Positions 23,471-34,144 of a stretch of 64,000 nt of DNA are shown in pieces. The DNA is from Dicyema japonicum. Lineage: Eukaryota; Dicyemida; Rhombozoa; Dicyemidae. The translations under genes and the position numbers were made by a program. The notes beneath the pieces were generated by a model that searched no databases, was not told the origin of the DNA, and saw only the letters and a list, made by a program, of their open reading frames with translations. Position 1 is the stretch's first letter, and every line of letters begins with the position of its first letter. The DNA lies in the NCBI GenBank assembly GCA_011109175.1, contig RDEW01000029.1, forward strand, positions 755,472 to 819,471, given 5' to 3'.

Positions 23471-23654
23471 CATCGGAGACCTCCATGAACTACTGAAGTG
23501 TGTGAAGAGGAAGTTTGCATGAGAAAACTGGTAGAACGGATGGCAAGAGAGCGGCAATAGTGGAACCCTAAGTATTAAATTCAAATAAATGCTGTTTTTA
23601 TCAAACAAAACTGAACACATAATTATTTTTTAGTAAAATGGTTCCATTCTCCCT

Positions 23655-23837
23655 TCAAAGGGGATTTTGAGTAGGAAGTCTAGGTCCTCTGTTTCGTCTA
23701 GCTTTATTTTTGAATTTCTTAAATCTTCTTGGATTGTAACGAGTGGTATCTATCTCGGTCTTTTTCGAGTGCACTCGAACTATGTTTTTATTACATGTTG
23801 GCATGATTCCAATGTTTGTTTCCATCTCATTCAGCAA
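23655..23837 (-). CDS. Unrecognised basic C-terminal exon-like frame
   Basis: A 60-residue minus-strand frame is very rich in Lys and Arg (TTRYNPRRFKKFKNKARRNR) and ends in a normal stop. A possible upstream frame starts ATG at about 23985 (MAPSEGWPKKGSFSAKQRFG), but no intron joins the two cleanly. It could be the last exon of a small nuclear or ribosomal protein read away from the GCNA locus. I do not recognise it. Confidence 0.25.
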   Translation of the reverse strand: MLNEMETNIGIMPTCNKNIVRVHSKKTEIDTTRYNPRRFKKFKNKARRNRGPRLPTQNPL

Positions 23838-24236
23838 TTTTTTAATTTAGGAAACCCTCTATTGAGTGATAAATTGGTATTGAAATATTAAGCTATAAGG
23901 ACCCACTATCCCCTGAGGATCCTCCCAAATCTTTGTTTAGCAGAAAATGATCCTTTTTTGGGCCAGCCTTCACTGGGCGCCATCTTAGACAAGTGGATCA
24001 CACGACGACACTCTATTAAGAAAGGGAAGAAAAGGAACAGACAAAACAAACATAAATCTTCAACCAATCAGCCACATACACCATGTGGCGTCACGCGACC
24101 TTCAAAAATTTTCGTAGTAGGGCCATTAAAAATTTGTTTATAATCTGGCGAAAACAAATATAAAAATAACCGCAAAACTCTTAGTTTTTTTTAAATATTT
24201 AAATATATTATAAGTAAATTAAAATAAATTGGCGAC

Positions 24237-24474
24237 ATGTATAACAACTGTGCTGGTTATGAACTGAAGCTCAATAATCTATACGAGAGATGTCTCATGT
24301 ATGATTTTCTTGCTTCTACGTTCAAGCAAGATTCAAATCAAGTGGAAAAAGCCATAAAGTAGTGTATTAATTTTTATCCATACTAGTGACTTTAATTTCG
24401 TCAGTTCTACTCCATTGATTGCTAAAGTAAGACCTCCTATATGCAACAAAACTCCCAAAAAATCGAACAACTAG
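24237..24474 (+). CDS. Small unrecognised two-exon protein upstream of GCNA
   Basis: Exon 1 runs from ATG 24237 and joins exon 2 (24387-24474) across a 28-nt (24359-24386) or 25-nt (24362-24386) GT...AG intron. Both choices keep frame and give 69 or 70 residues. The protein starts MYNNCAGYELKLNNLYERCL and continues with a predicted helix (YDFLASTFKQDSNQVEKAI) and a basic tail. I do not recognise the family. Its stop lies 29 bp before the GCNA ATG in the same direction, so the two may share one precursor RNA. Confidence 0.5.
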
Positions 24475-24503
24475 TATTTTGTGTATATAAAATTAGTCCG
24501 AAA

Positions 24504-25322
24504 ATGCCTTCAAGTAATGAATTCGCGGATTTTCTAGAATCTTTGAGCTCCACTTCCCGAGTTTTTAAGAGGTAAATCATATGCTTATTAATAGTTCGTC
24601 TAAGGCGGACAAGGAAGAAGCGGGAAAATTGGTCGAAATACTATTCAAAATTTTCAACGAAACCATTTTCGACAACAAATTGCCCTCAAATATGAGAGTT
24701 GAGTTTAATCCAAGACTGGTAAAAACTGGGGGAAGAACTTATTCCACATTCGGTGCTGACTTAAGCCACGAAAGCCGGATAGAATTATCTCCAAAAGTCT
24801 GTGATAGACCAGGTTAGTCCAGTATTTTACTGTAGAGAGAATTCGAGAACTTTGATCCACGAAATGTGTCATTCAGCTGTTTGGATTATAAATAAGACAC
24901 GTGGTGGCTATGGTTCTCTTCGGAAATGCTGGTAATGTTCGTTTTCAATTTTAGGGCTTGGAAGGTCCGGAAGACCATTCCAAGTTTTCCAGTGATTGGG
25001 AGATGCCACTCATACTCAGTTAAGCACAATTTTCTATACAAGTGTGAATCTTGTCAATTCATGTTGTTTCCTCATTTATTGCAGAATCGCCAGGCACTCC
25101 CGGTTGAAAGAAACTCAGTGTGAATGTGGCGGACTTTTGATGAGAGTTAATAATAAGGGAGAGTTAGTGGTTTCTCGTCCAGCGACTCCATTTGCAAAAT
25201 TTGTGGGTGGAAATTTTGGCAAGGTTAAGAGGGAGAATCCTAATTTAACTCATGGAGAAATTATGAACAGTCTGAGTAAGGCATTCTCTGAAAGTTTTAA
25301 TTTTTCAAAACAACAAAAATGA
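24504..25322 (+). CDS. GCNA: GCNA-type SprT metalloprotease (DNA-protein crosslink repair)
   Basis: GCNA proteins act in germ cells against DNA-protein crosslinks and combine a disordered acidic region, a SprT domain, a zinc finger and an HMG-like box. Five exons join across introns 24572-24594, 24813-24837, 24932-24954 and 25063-25084 (23, 25, 23 and 22 nt) to give 241 residues. Visible in order: FNETIFDNKLP; RIELSPKVCD; the zinc protease motif LIHEMCHSAVW (HExxH); VIGRCHSYSVKHNFLYKCES with the first zinc-finger cysteines; RHSRLKETQCECGG with the second pair; and TPFAKFVGGNFGKVKRENP to THGEIMNSLSKAF, the HMG-box-like tail. The long acidic N-terminus is absent: only about 30 residues precede SprT. 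An in-frame ATG at 24441 could add 21 residues but overlaps the upstream gene. The gene looks functional. Confidence 0.9.
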
Positions 25323-25324
25323 GA

Positions 25325-25900
25325 ACTAGATTTTTGTAACTATTTTGTATTAAATTCTTTGTGATTATCGTGCTATTCGTAACTGCGAGAAAATCTACCC
25401 AAATATTATTAATTTGTTAAGTGATTGTAATTTGTAGCCATTTATTCAATTCACTGGAAATCATTGCCTTTTCTCTGTTGAGTTTATTGCCAAACCTTTT
25501 ATCTCCTCTATTCGCATCCATATCAAGGAAGACGAAGAGAAAATTTAAGCTTGATTATTCTGCAGCTGAAAATTAGCCTGGAAACGTTAAACTACAAGAT
25601 GCTAGTAGTTGGTAAGAGTGTGTTGGCAACTATGAAAATGGAGTGTTCTCTCAGCATCTTGATCTAGTCAACCAGCTGGGATATGAGGAAACAAGGTTGG
25701 TTAGCAATTAATAGTGATTACAGGTTAAGTGAAGGACTACAATATGAATCAGACTACTATTTCAGCCTGAAAGTTGTAAAGCAACTTACTCGGTGTGTTG
25801 GGAAGTTTTTCAGAGGCGATTCGGTCCTCATGGTATTTACATTTGCAGTACTAAAGTGAGAACATAACATACTGAGTGATTGTAGAGAATCAGGGCATTC
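25325..25900 (+). CDS. Possible spliced gene or pseudogene, unrecognised
   Basis: From about 25640 one frame reads YENGVFSQHLDLVNQLGYEE. A 28-nt GT...AG segment then joins LSEGLQYESDYYFSLKVVKQ, and a 21-nt one joins GDSVLMVFTFAVLK. Intron sizes fit the genes next door, which argues for a real gene, but neither the start nor the end is convincing and I do not recognise the protein. Upstream pieces (CEKIYPNIINLL and HCLFSVEFIAKPFISSIRIH, 25375-25545) may belong to it but carry a stop. Confidence 0.25.
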
Positions 25901-26685
25901 AATTGGAGATTAAACGCTATTTTCTTGTTATTTAGTCAATGCTATGTCATTGGACCATCTTTAGAAGAAAGGTAGATGTTATGTACCATGTGGAAATTGC
26001 GTGAGACGGCGATTTCAGTGGCGAAGACACTTAAGTCCGCAATTTACGGATTTCTTAGCGGCCACCATCCATGGTCTTTTTTCTTAGCTTTATTATCCGT
26101 TTAATGGCTTTAGTTTTCAGCTGGTGAAATTGTTTTTACGATTATGTCACGTAATCTCAATTTTTGACATAGCCTCCACACTCTGCTGCCAGATTATCCC
26201 GATTCCGTTAACGTATCACGGAAGTTAACATGTGAATCATGGAGTCATTTGGTCACTTCTAATCTGTTGCCAAGTAAAGTGAATGACAGGCATTGAATGG
26301 TGAACGGCCACAAAGTCAAATTGCTTGAATGACCTTTTTATTAAAGCGGGAGAACCTCTCAATACTGTCCTCACAGCAGTGCTGCCTATTCAGACTGTCA
26401 ATGTGATCACAAACTTTACAAAGCGAAGCAAAGAAAAGCCATCGTTTGAGATGACAGTTTCTCGATCGGAGCGTGGTCACTGATTATAAAAGACACAGTT
26501 ATGTCAATTCGACATCAACTAAGAACTTTAACTAGACCACCCCCACATCTCCACGTTGTTCCAGAGTCCGCCAGCAACAACTTCATACCTGAAATAAAAA
26601 GAAAATTTACCAAAATAGTCAAACACAAGTTATCGAATAATTTCTACGAATTTTACTTTGCTTAATTCTTTTTTTGGTTTAGCTG
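25901..26685. other. No recognisable gene
   Basis: No domain or long frame on either strand. Confidence 0.4.
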
Positions 26686-26689
26686 GTGA

Positions 26690-29470
26690 CGTGGCTCTTG
26701 AACTCAATGTCTGGAAAACACAATATCAAGTTATTGGACTTTAACCAAAATACAAGATTTCAATCGCCTGCCTTCAGGAGACCAAACTAGTCAAAGGGAT
26801 CGAAGAGCAACATGGAAACTTTCGACTAATCTTCCTTCCAGGTGGAAACAAGCACTATGGGCTAGGATTTGCCGTCAGGAATGATCTATCCAAGAGAGTC
26901 TGCCGCTAATACAGTGTGAATGATAGAATCGGGGTGTTGCAATTGAAACTGGATGACCTCAACCCGTCGAAGAAATACCTAATTATAATAAACGTTTACG
27001 GCCCTCACAGTAAAACCCTGAAGAGATTGATGACTTGTACACCAGTCTTTCTGCGTCTTCTCCAAGTATGCTCTCTCAACATTAGTAATGATCGCAGGAG
27101 ACCTAAATGCGAAAGCTGGCACCCAGGTTACGACCGATGATACATCATGGGAAGGCATGGTAGGGGAAAAGAAATTTTCCGGGAATCCTACTAACTAACT
27201 TCTGTTAAACGAACAACCTATTTTTATGCAATACAGCCTTCATGCATTTAGCCAGACATAAATCTACGTGGTCGGGACACAGAACAAATCCCGAAGGGCG
27301 AGTGATAAATATGTACAACCAGATTGACTATATCATATGCAGGTAAAAAGATCGAAGGATTACACTTGATGCACGAGCTTATGGTGGATCGATTATCGAC
27401 AGCGACCACAAAATGGTTATTGCTAGACTTTCTCTAAAGAGATTTATGGTACTACAAAGAACGAAATGGAAGCACATTGAAACCACAGAATCCAACTCTA
27501 GGCGTTATAACTTGGAATCCTTAATCAGTCAATCAGAAGGGGCCCTAGCATTCAAAGAATATCTGGATGCAGAACTAGAAAACATGCCTACAGATTTGAA
27601 AATCTTGGGATTTTGTAAAGCAGTCAATACACAAAGGAGCCAATCTGCATCTATTAAAAGAAAATGAGAAAATCCCATTGCATGTACACGGTGAAGGACC
27701 TTGCAATAAACAGAAGACCTTGCCAATAGCAGATTAAAACTATCAAAGCAGAAATAAAAAAATCTATCGCCAGCATAGCAGAATAGAGCACTGGACCAGA
27801 TTAAGAAGATAGAATCTCATAAGGACAACGCTAAATTCTACGAGGCTGTTAAACAGATAAAAGGAAAGAGACCCCATCAACCGATAATGATAAGAGATGA
27901 CAAAGGAACGCAGATTGCGGACCAAAGGGAAGTGGCGGAAATTATCGCTGCCTACTTTGGAAAACTTTTCAATCCAAGAACGAGGAAAATTGGACGAAGA
28001 AATCACACCATTTGAAGTTGAACTTGCGAATTCCAAGTTGAAAAACAACAGGACTCCTGGCCCCGACGGACTCGGTGGTGAATTCTTCAAATATGGAACC
28101 CAAAAGCTGTATGAATGCATCGCTAGGATCCTGAATGAAATGTACTATTATGGTCACACGCTGACCCTAGGAGAGGGTATCTTGATACCTGTACAGAAGG
28201 CGAATAAACCAAGAGCTAAGGTGGAGAACCTCCGTCCAGTTATATTAATGAATTCACTTCGGAAAATTCTGGCGAACAAAACATTACAAAGGATAGAAAG
28301 ACGCCTAGATACATTTCTGTCGCTATATCACAACGGATTCCGAAAAAGAAGATCTACTTCCGATGTTATGTTGTCCCACAAGTGGAGATTTGCGGTCGTT
28401 CAGAAGTTCAAAATGTCTAAATCCATCCTCTTAATCAACATTTCGAAAACCTTCGACTCTGTCGACTGACGGAGGCTAATACTCGTTCTGGGGAGTTTCC
28501 TAGACGCTTCACTGTCAGAATGGCCACCACCCTCCTAGCTGATACTTGACTCACTGTAAGAGTCGGGGGAGCCTTATCTCGCCGATTTGAGACGACAGGG
28601 AACCCATTATCACATATCCTTTTTGTCATATATCTTGAAACTGCTTTACGGGAATCAAAACCGATAATGGGTGAAAAGACAAACATTATTGCGTATCATG
28701 ACGACGTAGACTTTATTTCAAACGACAAAATACCGCTCACCCGCTTGATGGAAGAAGTGTCTGGAAGACTAGCCGAATGGTTCCTAACAGTAAATCTGGA
28801 CAAGACTGAAATAAATGAACTCAAGAGGGAAGAAACAAGGACGGAGGAGCACTGGCGCAAGTGCAAAAAGCTTGGCTCCCTCCGGAAAAATTACAAGAAG
28901 GAAAACCCTAGCACAAACTGCCCTCTCCAGATTAATGAACACCTGGCTCCACAAAAAACCTTGATATTATAACAAAAACTCGATTATACAACTAGTGAAA
29001 CCCATACTACTGTGTAACGCTGGTACCTGGGCCTCCTCAAGAAATGAACTGAAGAGGCTTAATTCGTTTCATAGAGACCAACTACGGCATATGATGTTCG
29101 AAAAAGTGATACGAAGATGTTATCTAATCTTCTTTATTAGAAGACGAAGACCTCAGAAATTTCTAATGAGATTCTGGATACACGATGGAGGCTTTTCGGC
29201 CATATTCTGCGACTGGACCTAGATGCCCCGCGAACGTAGCCATGGAGGATTATTTCATGTTGGTGGCCCGTTTTCGTGGCCCCAAGGACGACACTGCCAG
29301 TCGTCCTCGACGAGGACCTCAAAGAAATGGGACGGCATCTTGAAGTGGAGAGGATCTTGATTAGCTACGCACTGCGGCTTTGAATTGGAGGAAGTGGATG
29401 AAATTAACCAGTGATTTGCTAACTCGTGTTGCACATGCTTTGTCAAGTCCCAAGTGATAAGTGCTAATAA
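26690..29470 (+). mobile_element. LINE D copy, near full length but inactivated
   Basis: Order of pieces: endonuclease (ACLQETKLVKG at about 26770; LLNIINVYGPH-like at 26990; GDLNAKAG at about 27100; YNQIDYII at 27320; DSDHKMVIARLSLKR at 27400), then RT (NNRTPGPDGLGGEFFKYG at 28045; PVENLRPVILMNSLRKI-like at 28220; NGFRKRRSTSDVM at 28330; ISKTFDSVD at 28440; YHDDVDFIS at 28690, replacing YADD), then a C-terminal region (LLCNAGTWASSRNELKRL at 29000; FRGPKDDTAS-like at 29265). Stops and frameshifts occur throughout, and the TPQGDPLS block is ruined. A TAATAATAATAATTC tail closes it at about 29460. Confidence 0.85.
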
Positions 29471-30235
29471 TAATAATTCTACGCAAATTATATTCCTAAA
29501 TTCAATCATCACAATCTGACATGAGTTCTTATCACAAAATCTAACTAAAAATCAAGCTGAATACCGTTCAATAGCAGTAACTACAGGAAACACGACAAAT
29601 CCATGATTTTTATTGAAGACTCCCTATTTTTTTCCTAATAGAGAACTTTTCCTAGATAGATGCGGCCGTTGGATTTATTAATAAAATGATTTTGTTTGCC
29701 CGAAAAAAGTTTATTCCAATGGGGCGATTCAAGACTTTTTCAGATAAATTCGATAAAGACCGAGGGTACTTATTGCAAGAAGAAATAAACTAAAGAAAAC
29801 TATAGATAAAACAGCATCCTTGAATACTGAAATTACACATCTGAATAAGGAAATTACCAAAAGGATCAGAAATAAAAACAAAAAAATTGGGAGGCTGCTT
29901 TGCATATATGTAAACAGACATGCGAAGACATCATCCTTAAGGAGAACACTACGGAAACTCAAAAAGATTCCCAAATAACATACACCAGGTAATAATCCTG
30001 ACACAATTATGAAATTTTATGTCAGTTTAAGCCACAAACATAATTGAAACTGGATCATCAACCGAAACACAAAAAAATCCATTCATCGAATATTTCAAAC
30101 CACTGGATGTATTTCATGCAATTAAATACATGAAAAATACAAAATTCAAAGGGCAATATCGATTCTTTGTGGCCTTTCAAGAAGATTGGAAAATTAATCC
30201 TCACAATATTACTCATTCGCTTGATCTTGCAAGTT
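29471..30235. other. No recognisable gene, perhaps eroded LINE C upstream sequence
   Basis: The plus strand has short Lys-rich frames that could be the linker between LINE C endonuclease and RT, which follows directly. No host gene seen. Confidence 0.35.
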
Positions 30236-31345
30236 TCCAACATGGCTTCAGATCGGGATACTCAACTTCACACATCTAACAAAACTAACTCAGTTCATCT
30301 CGGATGGACAGAACTACTCAAAACCACATAAAAGAACGGTACTTGTCGCTCTGGATATCGAGAAGGCGTTTGATTCAGTACCCAGGAAGACTCTAACAAC
30401 AAAAATTTTTGACACCGATATCCATCCGAAAATCCAGATGTGGCTGGCCAATTTCATTAATGGTAAAAGAGCCCTAGTTATCATGAATAATAGAAAATCA
30501 AGATAACAATACCTCCCCAACGGGTCCCTCAAGGATCCCCTTTATCACCAACCTTGTTCAATTTATTTACAAGAGACCTTCCAAATCCAAAAATCCGAAA
30601 TACCATCCCTTCTGTTTTATGCCGACGATCTCATTGTCGCCAGCAAGACACCAAGACCATAAAGAAGCTGCGCGAAAGGTTCAGGAGACGCTCGACATTA
30701 TGAACCCATGGATTCTCAAAAACCACATGAAAATATTCCCTGGGAAGTCGAGCATTGCGATTATCTCCTCCTACAGGAAACATACATCCTTCGATCCTAA
30801 ATTAACTTGGAATGGAGAGCTTATCTCAGTTAATAAGAACCCATCAATCCTTGGAGTTACATATGACCCGTTGATGACGTCCACATATCATGTAAACACA
30901 ATAATTACAAGAGTTCAAAAAAAGATGGGAATCCTAAAGACCATTGCTAGATTTCCAATATCTTCACTTTCTCATCTCAAATTATTATACAAACAGTATA
31001 TTTTACCGACAATGGAACATGCATGTACGGCGTACACCCTTGTCAGCATCCACGCAGAACAAATTAGAGGTCATACAAAACCAATGTTTCCGGATCCTTC
31101 TTAAACGTGACAGAATGACCCTTACGTCGAAAATGAGGAACACATTAGATCTCAAAAGTTATGGACATCTCGGTGACGAACAACAAAAATTCTTGAAAAT
31201 GGTGCGATCTTCTGGTAGCCCTTTTGAAGATGAGTTTTTTGCCTACCAGAAGTATGCTCGCAATTTCACTTTTTGGACGATCATAAAAGATTGCAGACAA
31301 AATCGGAAACAAAGAGGACGCACTGACACCGGGATCACTTAATTA
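30236..31345 (+). mobile_element. LINE C reverse transcriptase region, decayed
   Basis: Starting FQHGFRSGYSTSH, it reads VALDIEKAFDSVPRKTL (30345, first catalytic Asp), VPQGSPLSPTLFNLF (30525, across a frameshift), FYADDLIVASKT (30618) and LGVTYDPLMTSTYHVNTII (30855). The frames 30619-31104 and 30944-31342 complete the C-terminus with LLYKQYILPTMEHACTAY, the counterpart of LLYKQFIEPSVSYVC at 7120. It is better preserved than the 4.9-7.5 kb copy but still frameshifted. Confidence 0.82.
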
Positions 31346-31409
31346 GACGATAACTTTTTCCTCTTTCCTGCATTTCCGGGGTTATATTAATAATAATAAA
31401 GAATAAAAA

Positions 31410-31720
31410 TTAACCTGGACAGGCTTAATGCCTGGATAATAGAAAACTGGCTGGTGGTGAATGCAGAGAAGTCGTCTACGTCACTATTTACCTCTGACAA
31501 AAGATTGGGAAGGAAGACAGTCACCTTGAAGTTAAACAAGGTCAGCATCCCATTCAACAGATGTCAAAGGATCTTGGGAGTGACAATTGATATGCATCTC
31601 TGTTTACAAACCTATTATTGAAATGCGAGAAAAAACTGAACGAATTGAAAAGTTTATCGGGAATATGAAAACAATGTTTTTGTTGCAAAACAAAGTCTTG
31701 ATTTCTTTATTATCTTTTCA
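31410..31720 (+). mobile_element. LINE reverse transcriptase fragment
   Basis: The plus strand encodes LDRLNAWIIENWLVVNAEKS, then SLFTSDKR and ILGVTIDMHLC, the segment just after the YADD box in Jockey/CR1-like RTs. Its sequence differs from the LINE C copy upstream, so it may be another family. Confidence 0.6.
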
Positions 31721-32015
31721 GGTAAATTTTAGTCATATTTTAGGACTTCGTGGATTTTAGTATTTTTTGTTAGTTTCAGTGAGGTAATTAAATACATTTT
31801 TATTGTTTTTACAAGTTTTCAAGGTTTGTTTATTCTCCTTCTGAATATTATGAGCATAAAGCAAACTAATCGGCATGTGTTCACACATAAATAACACAAT
31901 TTACTAATATTTCTGATTTTCATTTGATATAATATGTTTGTGTACATTTTGCCTTCTATACGATTACAAGATGAGCTTCTAATATCTTGGTCCTCTTCGA
32001 TTTCTGCGTTAGTAA

Positions 32016-32333
32016 GCCGGGTGGCTTAGTGGTTAGGTGTCGGGCTTAAGTGGCTTAGGCTACGGGTTCGAATCTCGCTGCTGTTCTCCTGGTGGAAGGT
32101 TCCACGCATCTACGATGCAGAAATGGTTTGACGAGTGACGTCGTCATCAGTGAATACTCACTGCGGAACTGGATTGTCTAGAAAGGACACTCACACAAGA
32201 AAAAGAAAAAAAGTGAAGATCATTCCTCGATTAGTTAAAATTAACTGTTCTTTACTTAAATAAAGTGTGTGTCCTGCCTATGCGGAGCTATAAAATACTA
32301 TGGCTCTCGTGAAAATGCTTTATATAATCCCGG
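32016..32333 (+). mobile_element. SINE2 copy
   Basis: Nearly identical to the SINE2 at 3750-4069: tRNA-like head (GTGGCTTAGTGGTTAG, GGTTCGAATC), the core with TTTGACGAGTGACG, and the LINE D-like tail with TGCGGAGCTATAAAATACTA. No clear flanking duplication remains. Confidence 0.85.
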
Positions 32334-32371
32334 CCTGACAAATTTGTAAGAGACCGGCGAGTATTAAGTAG

Positions 32372-32743
32372 GATGCAACAAATGCCTGTAGCTTTCATAG
32401 ATCAGTAAGTCTTGGCATTGTAGACGAATACTGTAATTCAAGAATATTCAAAAAGGTGAATTACTGTCAATTTGGAAGAGTTGCAAAAGGAATAGAAAAC
32501 ATTTTTACAAGTTCACTTATGTTTGTAGAGAGGGGTGGTGCCCACATCGTAGATGAGCCAGGTTCACTCAGTCCATCGGAAGAGAGGATTTTGATTAGAG
32601 AAGAGGGCCCGCTGTAGGATTTTATTATCATCGATTCTACTCTCTTAAAACATGGCATCCTAACGAAAAAAGTTATTAGAATTCTCAAGAACCCACATAT
32701 CAATCACAGACTACGTATGCGAATTATTGAGAAAATAATTTGA
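32372..32743 (+). pseudogene. Unrecognised 120-codon frame with one internal TAG
   Basis: The frame is open from 32372 to a TGA at about 32741, broken once by TAG at 32615-32617. Pieces include KVNYCQFGRVAKGIENIF, FVERGGAHIVDEPGSLSPSE and HGILTKKVIRILKNPHINHR. The frame continues in register on both sides of the stop, as expected for a recent nonsense change (for example TGG to TAG). No intron of 20-30 nt removes the stop. I do not recognise the protein. It lies just after a SINE2 and before the satellite. Confidence 0.35.
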
Positions 32744-32987
32744 AACGACCATGAGAATTATCTGTCATTTATATGTATACTTCCGGGAATGAAAGAGGAA
32801 AGATCACATCACCTTTATCGTACAAAATATCATATTTTTAAGACTATAAGGTTTATTCTTAGAGCATTCCTATTAACCAAAAAAGGAATGCATCTCATTG
32901 CGGAGGTTTCTTTTTCCAGCATAGCCTCAAAGCTAACAGACAAAGAAATCCTTCCTGCGGGGTTCAATCAATTTCAGCTACTTTAGA

Positions 32988-33387
32988 ATACTAATTGAGC
33001 TTAAATGACACAGTTAATTAAATTCAGTAATTGGGCTTAAATGACTCAGTAAACTAAATTCAGTAATTGGGCTTAAATGACTCAGTAAACTAAATTCAGT
33101 AATTGGGCTTAAATGACTCAGTAAACTAAATTCAGTAATTGGGCTTAAATGACTCAGTAAACTAAATTCAGTAATTGGGCTTAAATGACTCAGTAAACTA
33201 AATTCAGTAATTGGGCTTAAATGACTCAGTAAACTAAATTCAGTAATTGGGCTTAAATGACTCAGTAAACTAAATTCAGTAATTGGAATTAAATGACCCA
33301 GTTAACTAAATTCAGTAATTGGGGTTAAATGACCCAGTTAACTAAATTCAGTAATTGGGCTTAAATGACTCAGCAAACTAAATTCAT
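32988..33387. repeat. Satellite of about eleven 36-bp units
   Basis: The unit is TAAATTCAGTAATTGGGCTT followed by AAATGACTCAGTAAAC. Central units are almost identical; units at both ends differ by a few bases (TGACACA, TGACCCA, GGAATT, GGGGTT). Higher identity in the middle is the usual mark of unequal exchange. Most units contain TGACTCA, the AP-1 half-palindrome. There are no spacers, so this is a satellite and not a CRISPR array. Confidence 0.95.
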
Positions 33388-33885
33388 TACTGTAAGTTGT
33401 TCATATGATTAAGACCCGGAGACTCGGTTCTTGCCAACTAAAGAGCAGAGTTTAAATATTTTATAGGAATAACGACTGATGATGCTATTTTAAGGACTAA
33501 ATGGTGAGATTAGCTGATTCAAGTCGCATAGAAGAGGTAATGTGAGGTAGACGAAAGATCATTGTCATTAATCTTTATAATTAAGCTATTAATGATCTTG
33601 GGATTTGTCTGATAAAAAATGTTTTCAAGGATACTCTAATAAACAAGTTTAGAAATGAGGATTTTTTTTCTGTAATAACAGTTTCCATATTATTAGACTT
33701 CATGTCTTTACATTCTCCACTTTCTGTTATAGAAGACATATAGTAAAAACTATGTTATAATAATATCCACTGGACATTTGATTGTAGTAATTATATTTAT
33801 AAATCTTAATATTTCAACTTTTGAAAAGCACCAATTAATTCTAATTAATTCAATATTATATATTGTTCACCTATAACCTAGTTAC
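33388..33885. other. No recognisable gene
   Basis: AT-rich flank between the satellite and the duplicated lectin tail exon. Nothing recognised. Confidence 0.4.
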
Positions 33886-34144
33886 AAGTTACATTCATAA
33901 ATATGTGACCTATATTTGAAAACCAGTATTAACCCCATAAAACACAAACAATTAACTAATTTAATTATTTTTTCTGCTTTTGAAACGACTATAGAGTTTA
34001 AATATTTTTTTATTTTGTACAAACATCGTTTTTTCTAAACTTTTTTATATAAAATACATCAAAATGGTAAGACAAAATAAAACTCCACAAAGAAACCCTA
34101 ATAAAATCCCTGAAAATTAAAAATTTTAAAATAACCTAGTTAAA
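33886..34144 (-). repeat. First unit of a tandem duplication carrying a lectin-gene tail exon
   Basis: This roughly 250-bp stretch matches 37282-37558 at a diverged level. Both begin AACCTAGTTA or ACCTAGTTA, and this unit ends in the same words, as tandem units would. On the minus strand (34109-34045) it encodes GILLGFLCGVLFCLTILMYF and a stop. The counterpart at 37526-37462 encodes GILLGFLCGVLFCPSILRFF and a stop. Conservation of the frame suggests that both were coding. Confidence 0.7.

Noticed and set aside
23655-23985. Complete two-exon basic protein diverging from the GCNA locus
   Set aside because: No GT...AG segment of any small size joins the ATG-bearing frame to the basic exon without a stop. 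Only the downstream frame is listed, at low confidence.
32988-33387. CRISPR-like array
   Set aside because: Units follow each other directly with no unique spacers, no cas genes are nearby, and the genome is eukaryotic with spliceosomal introns. It is a satellite.
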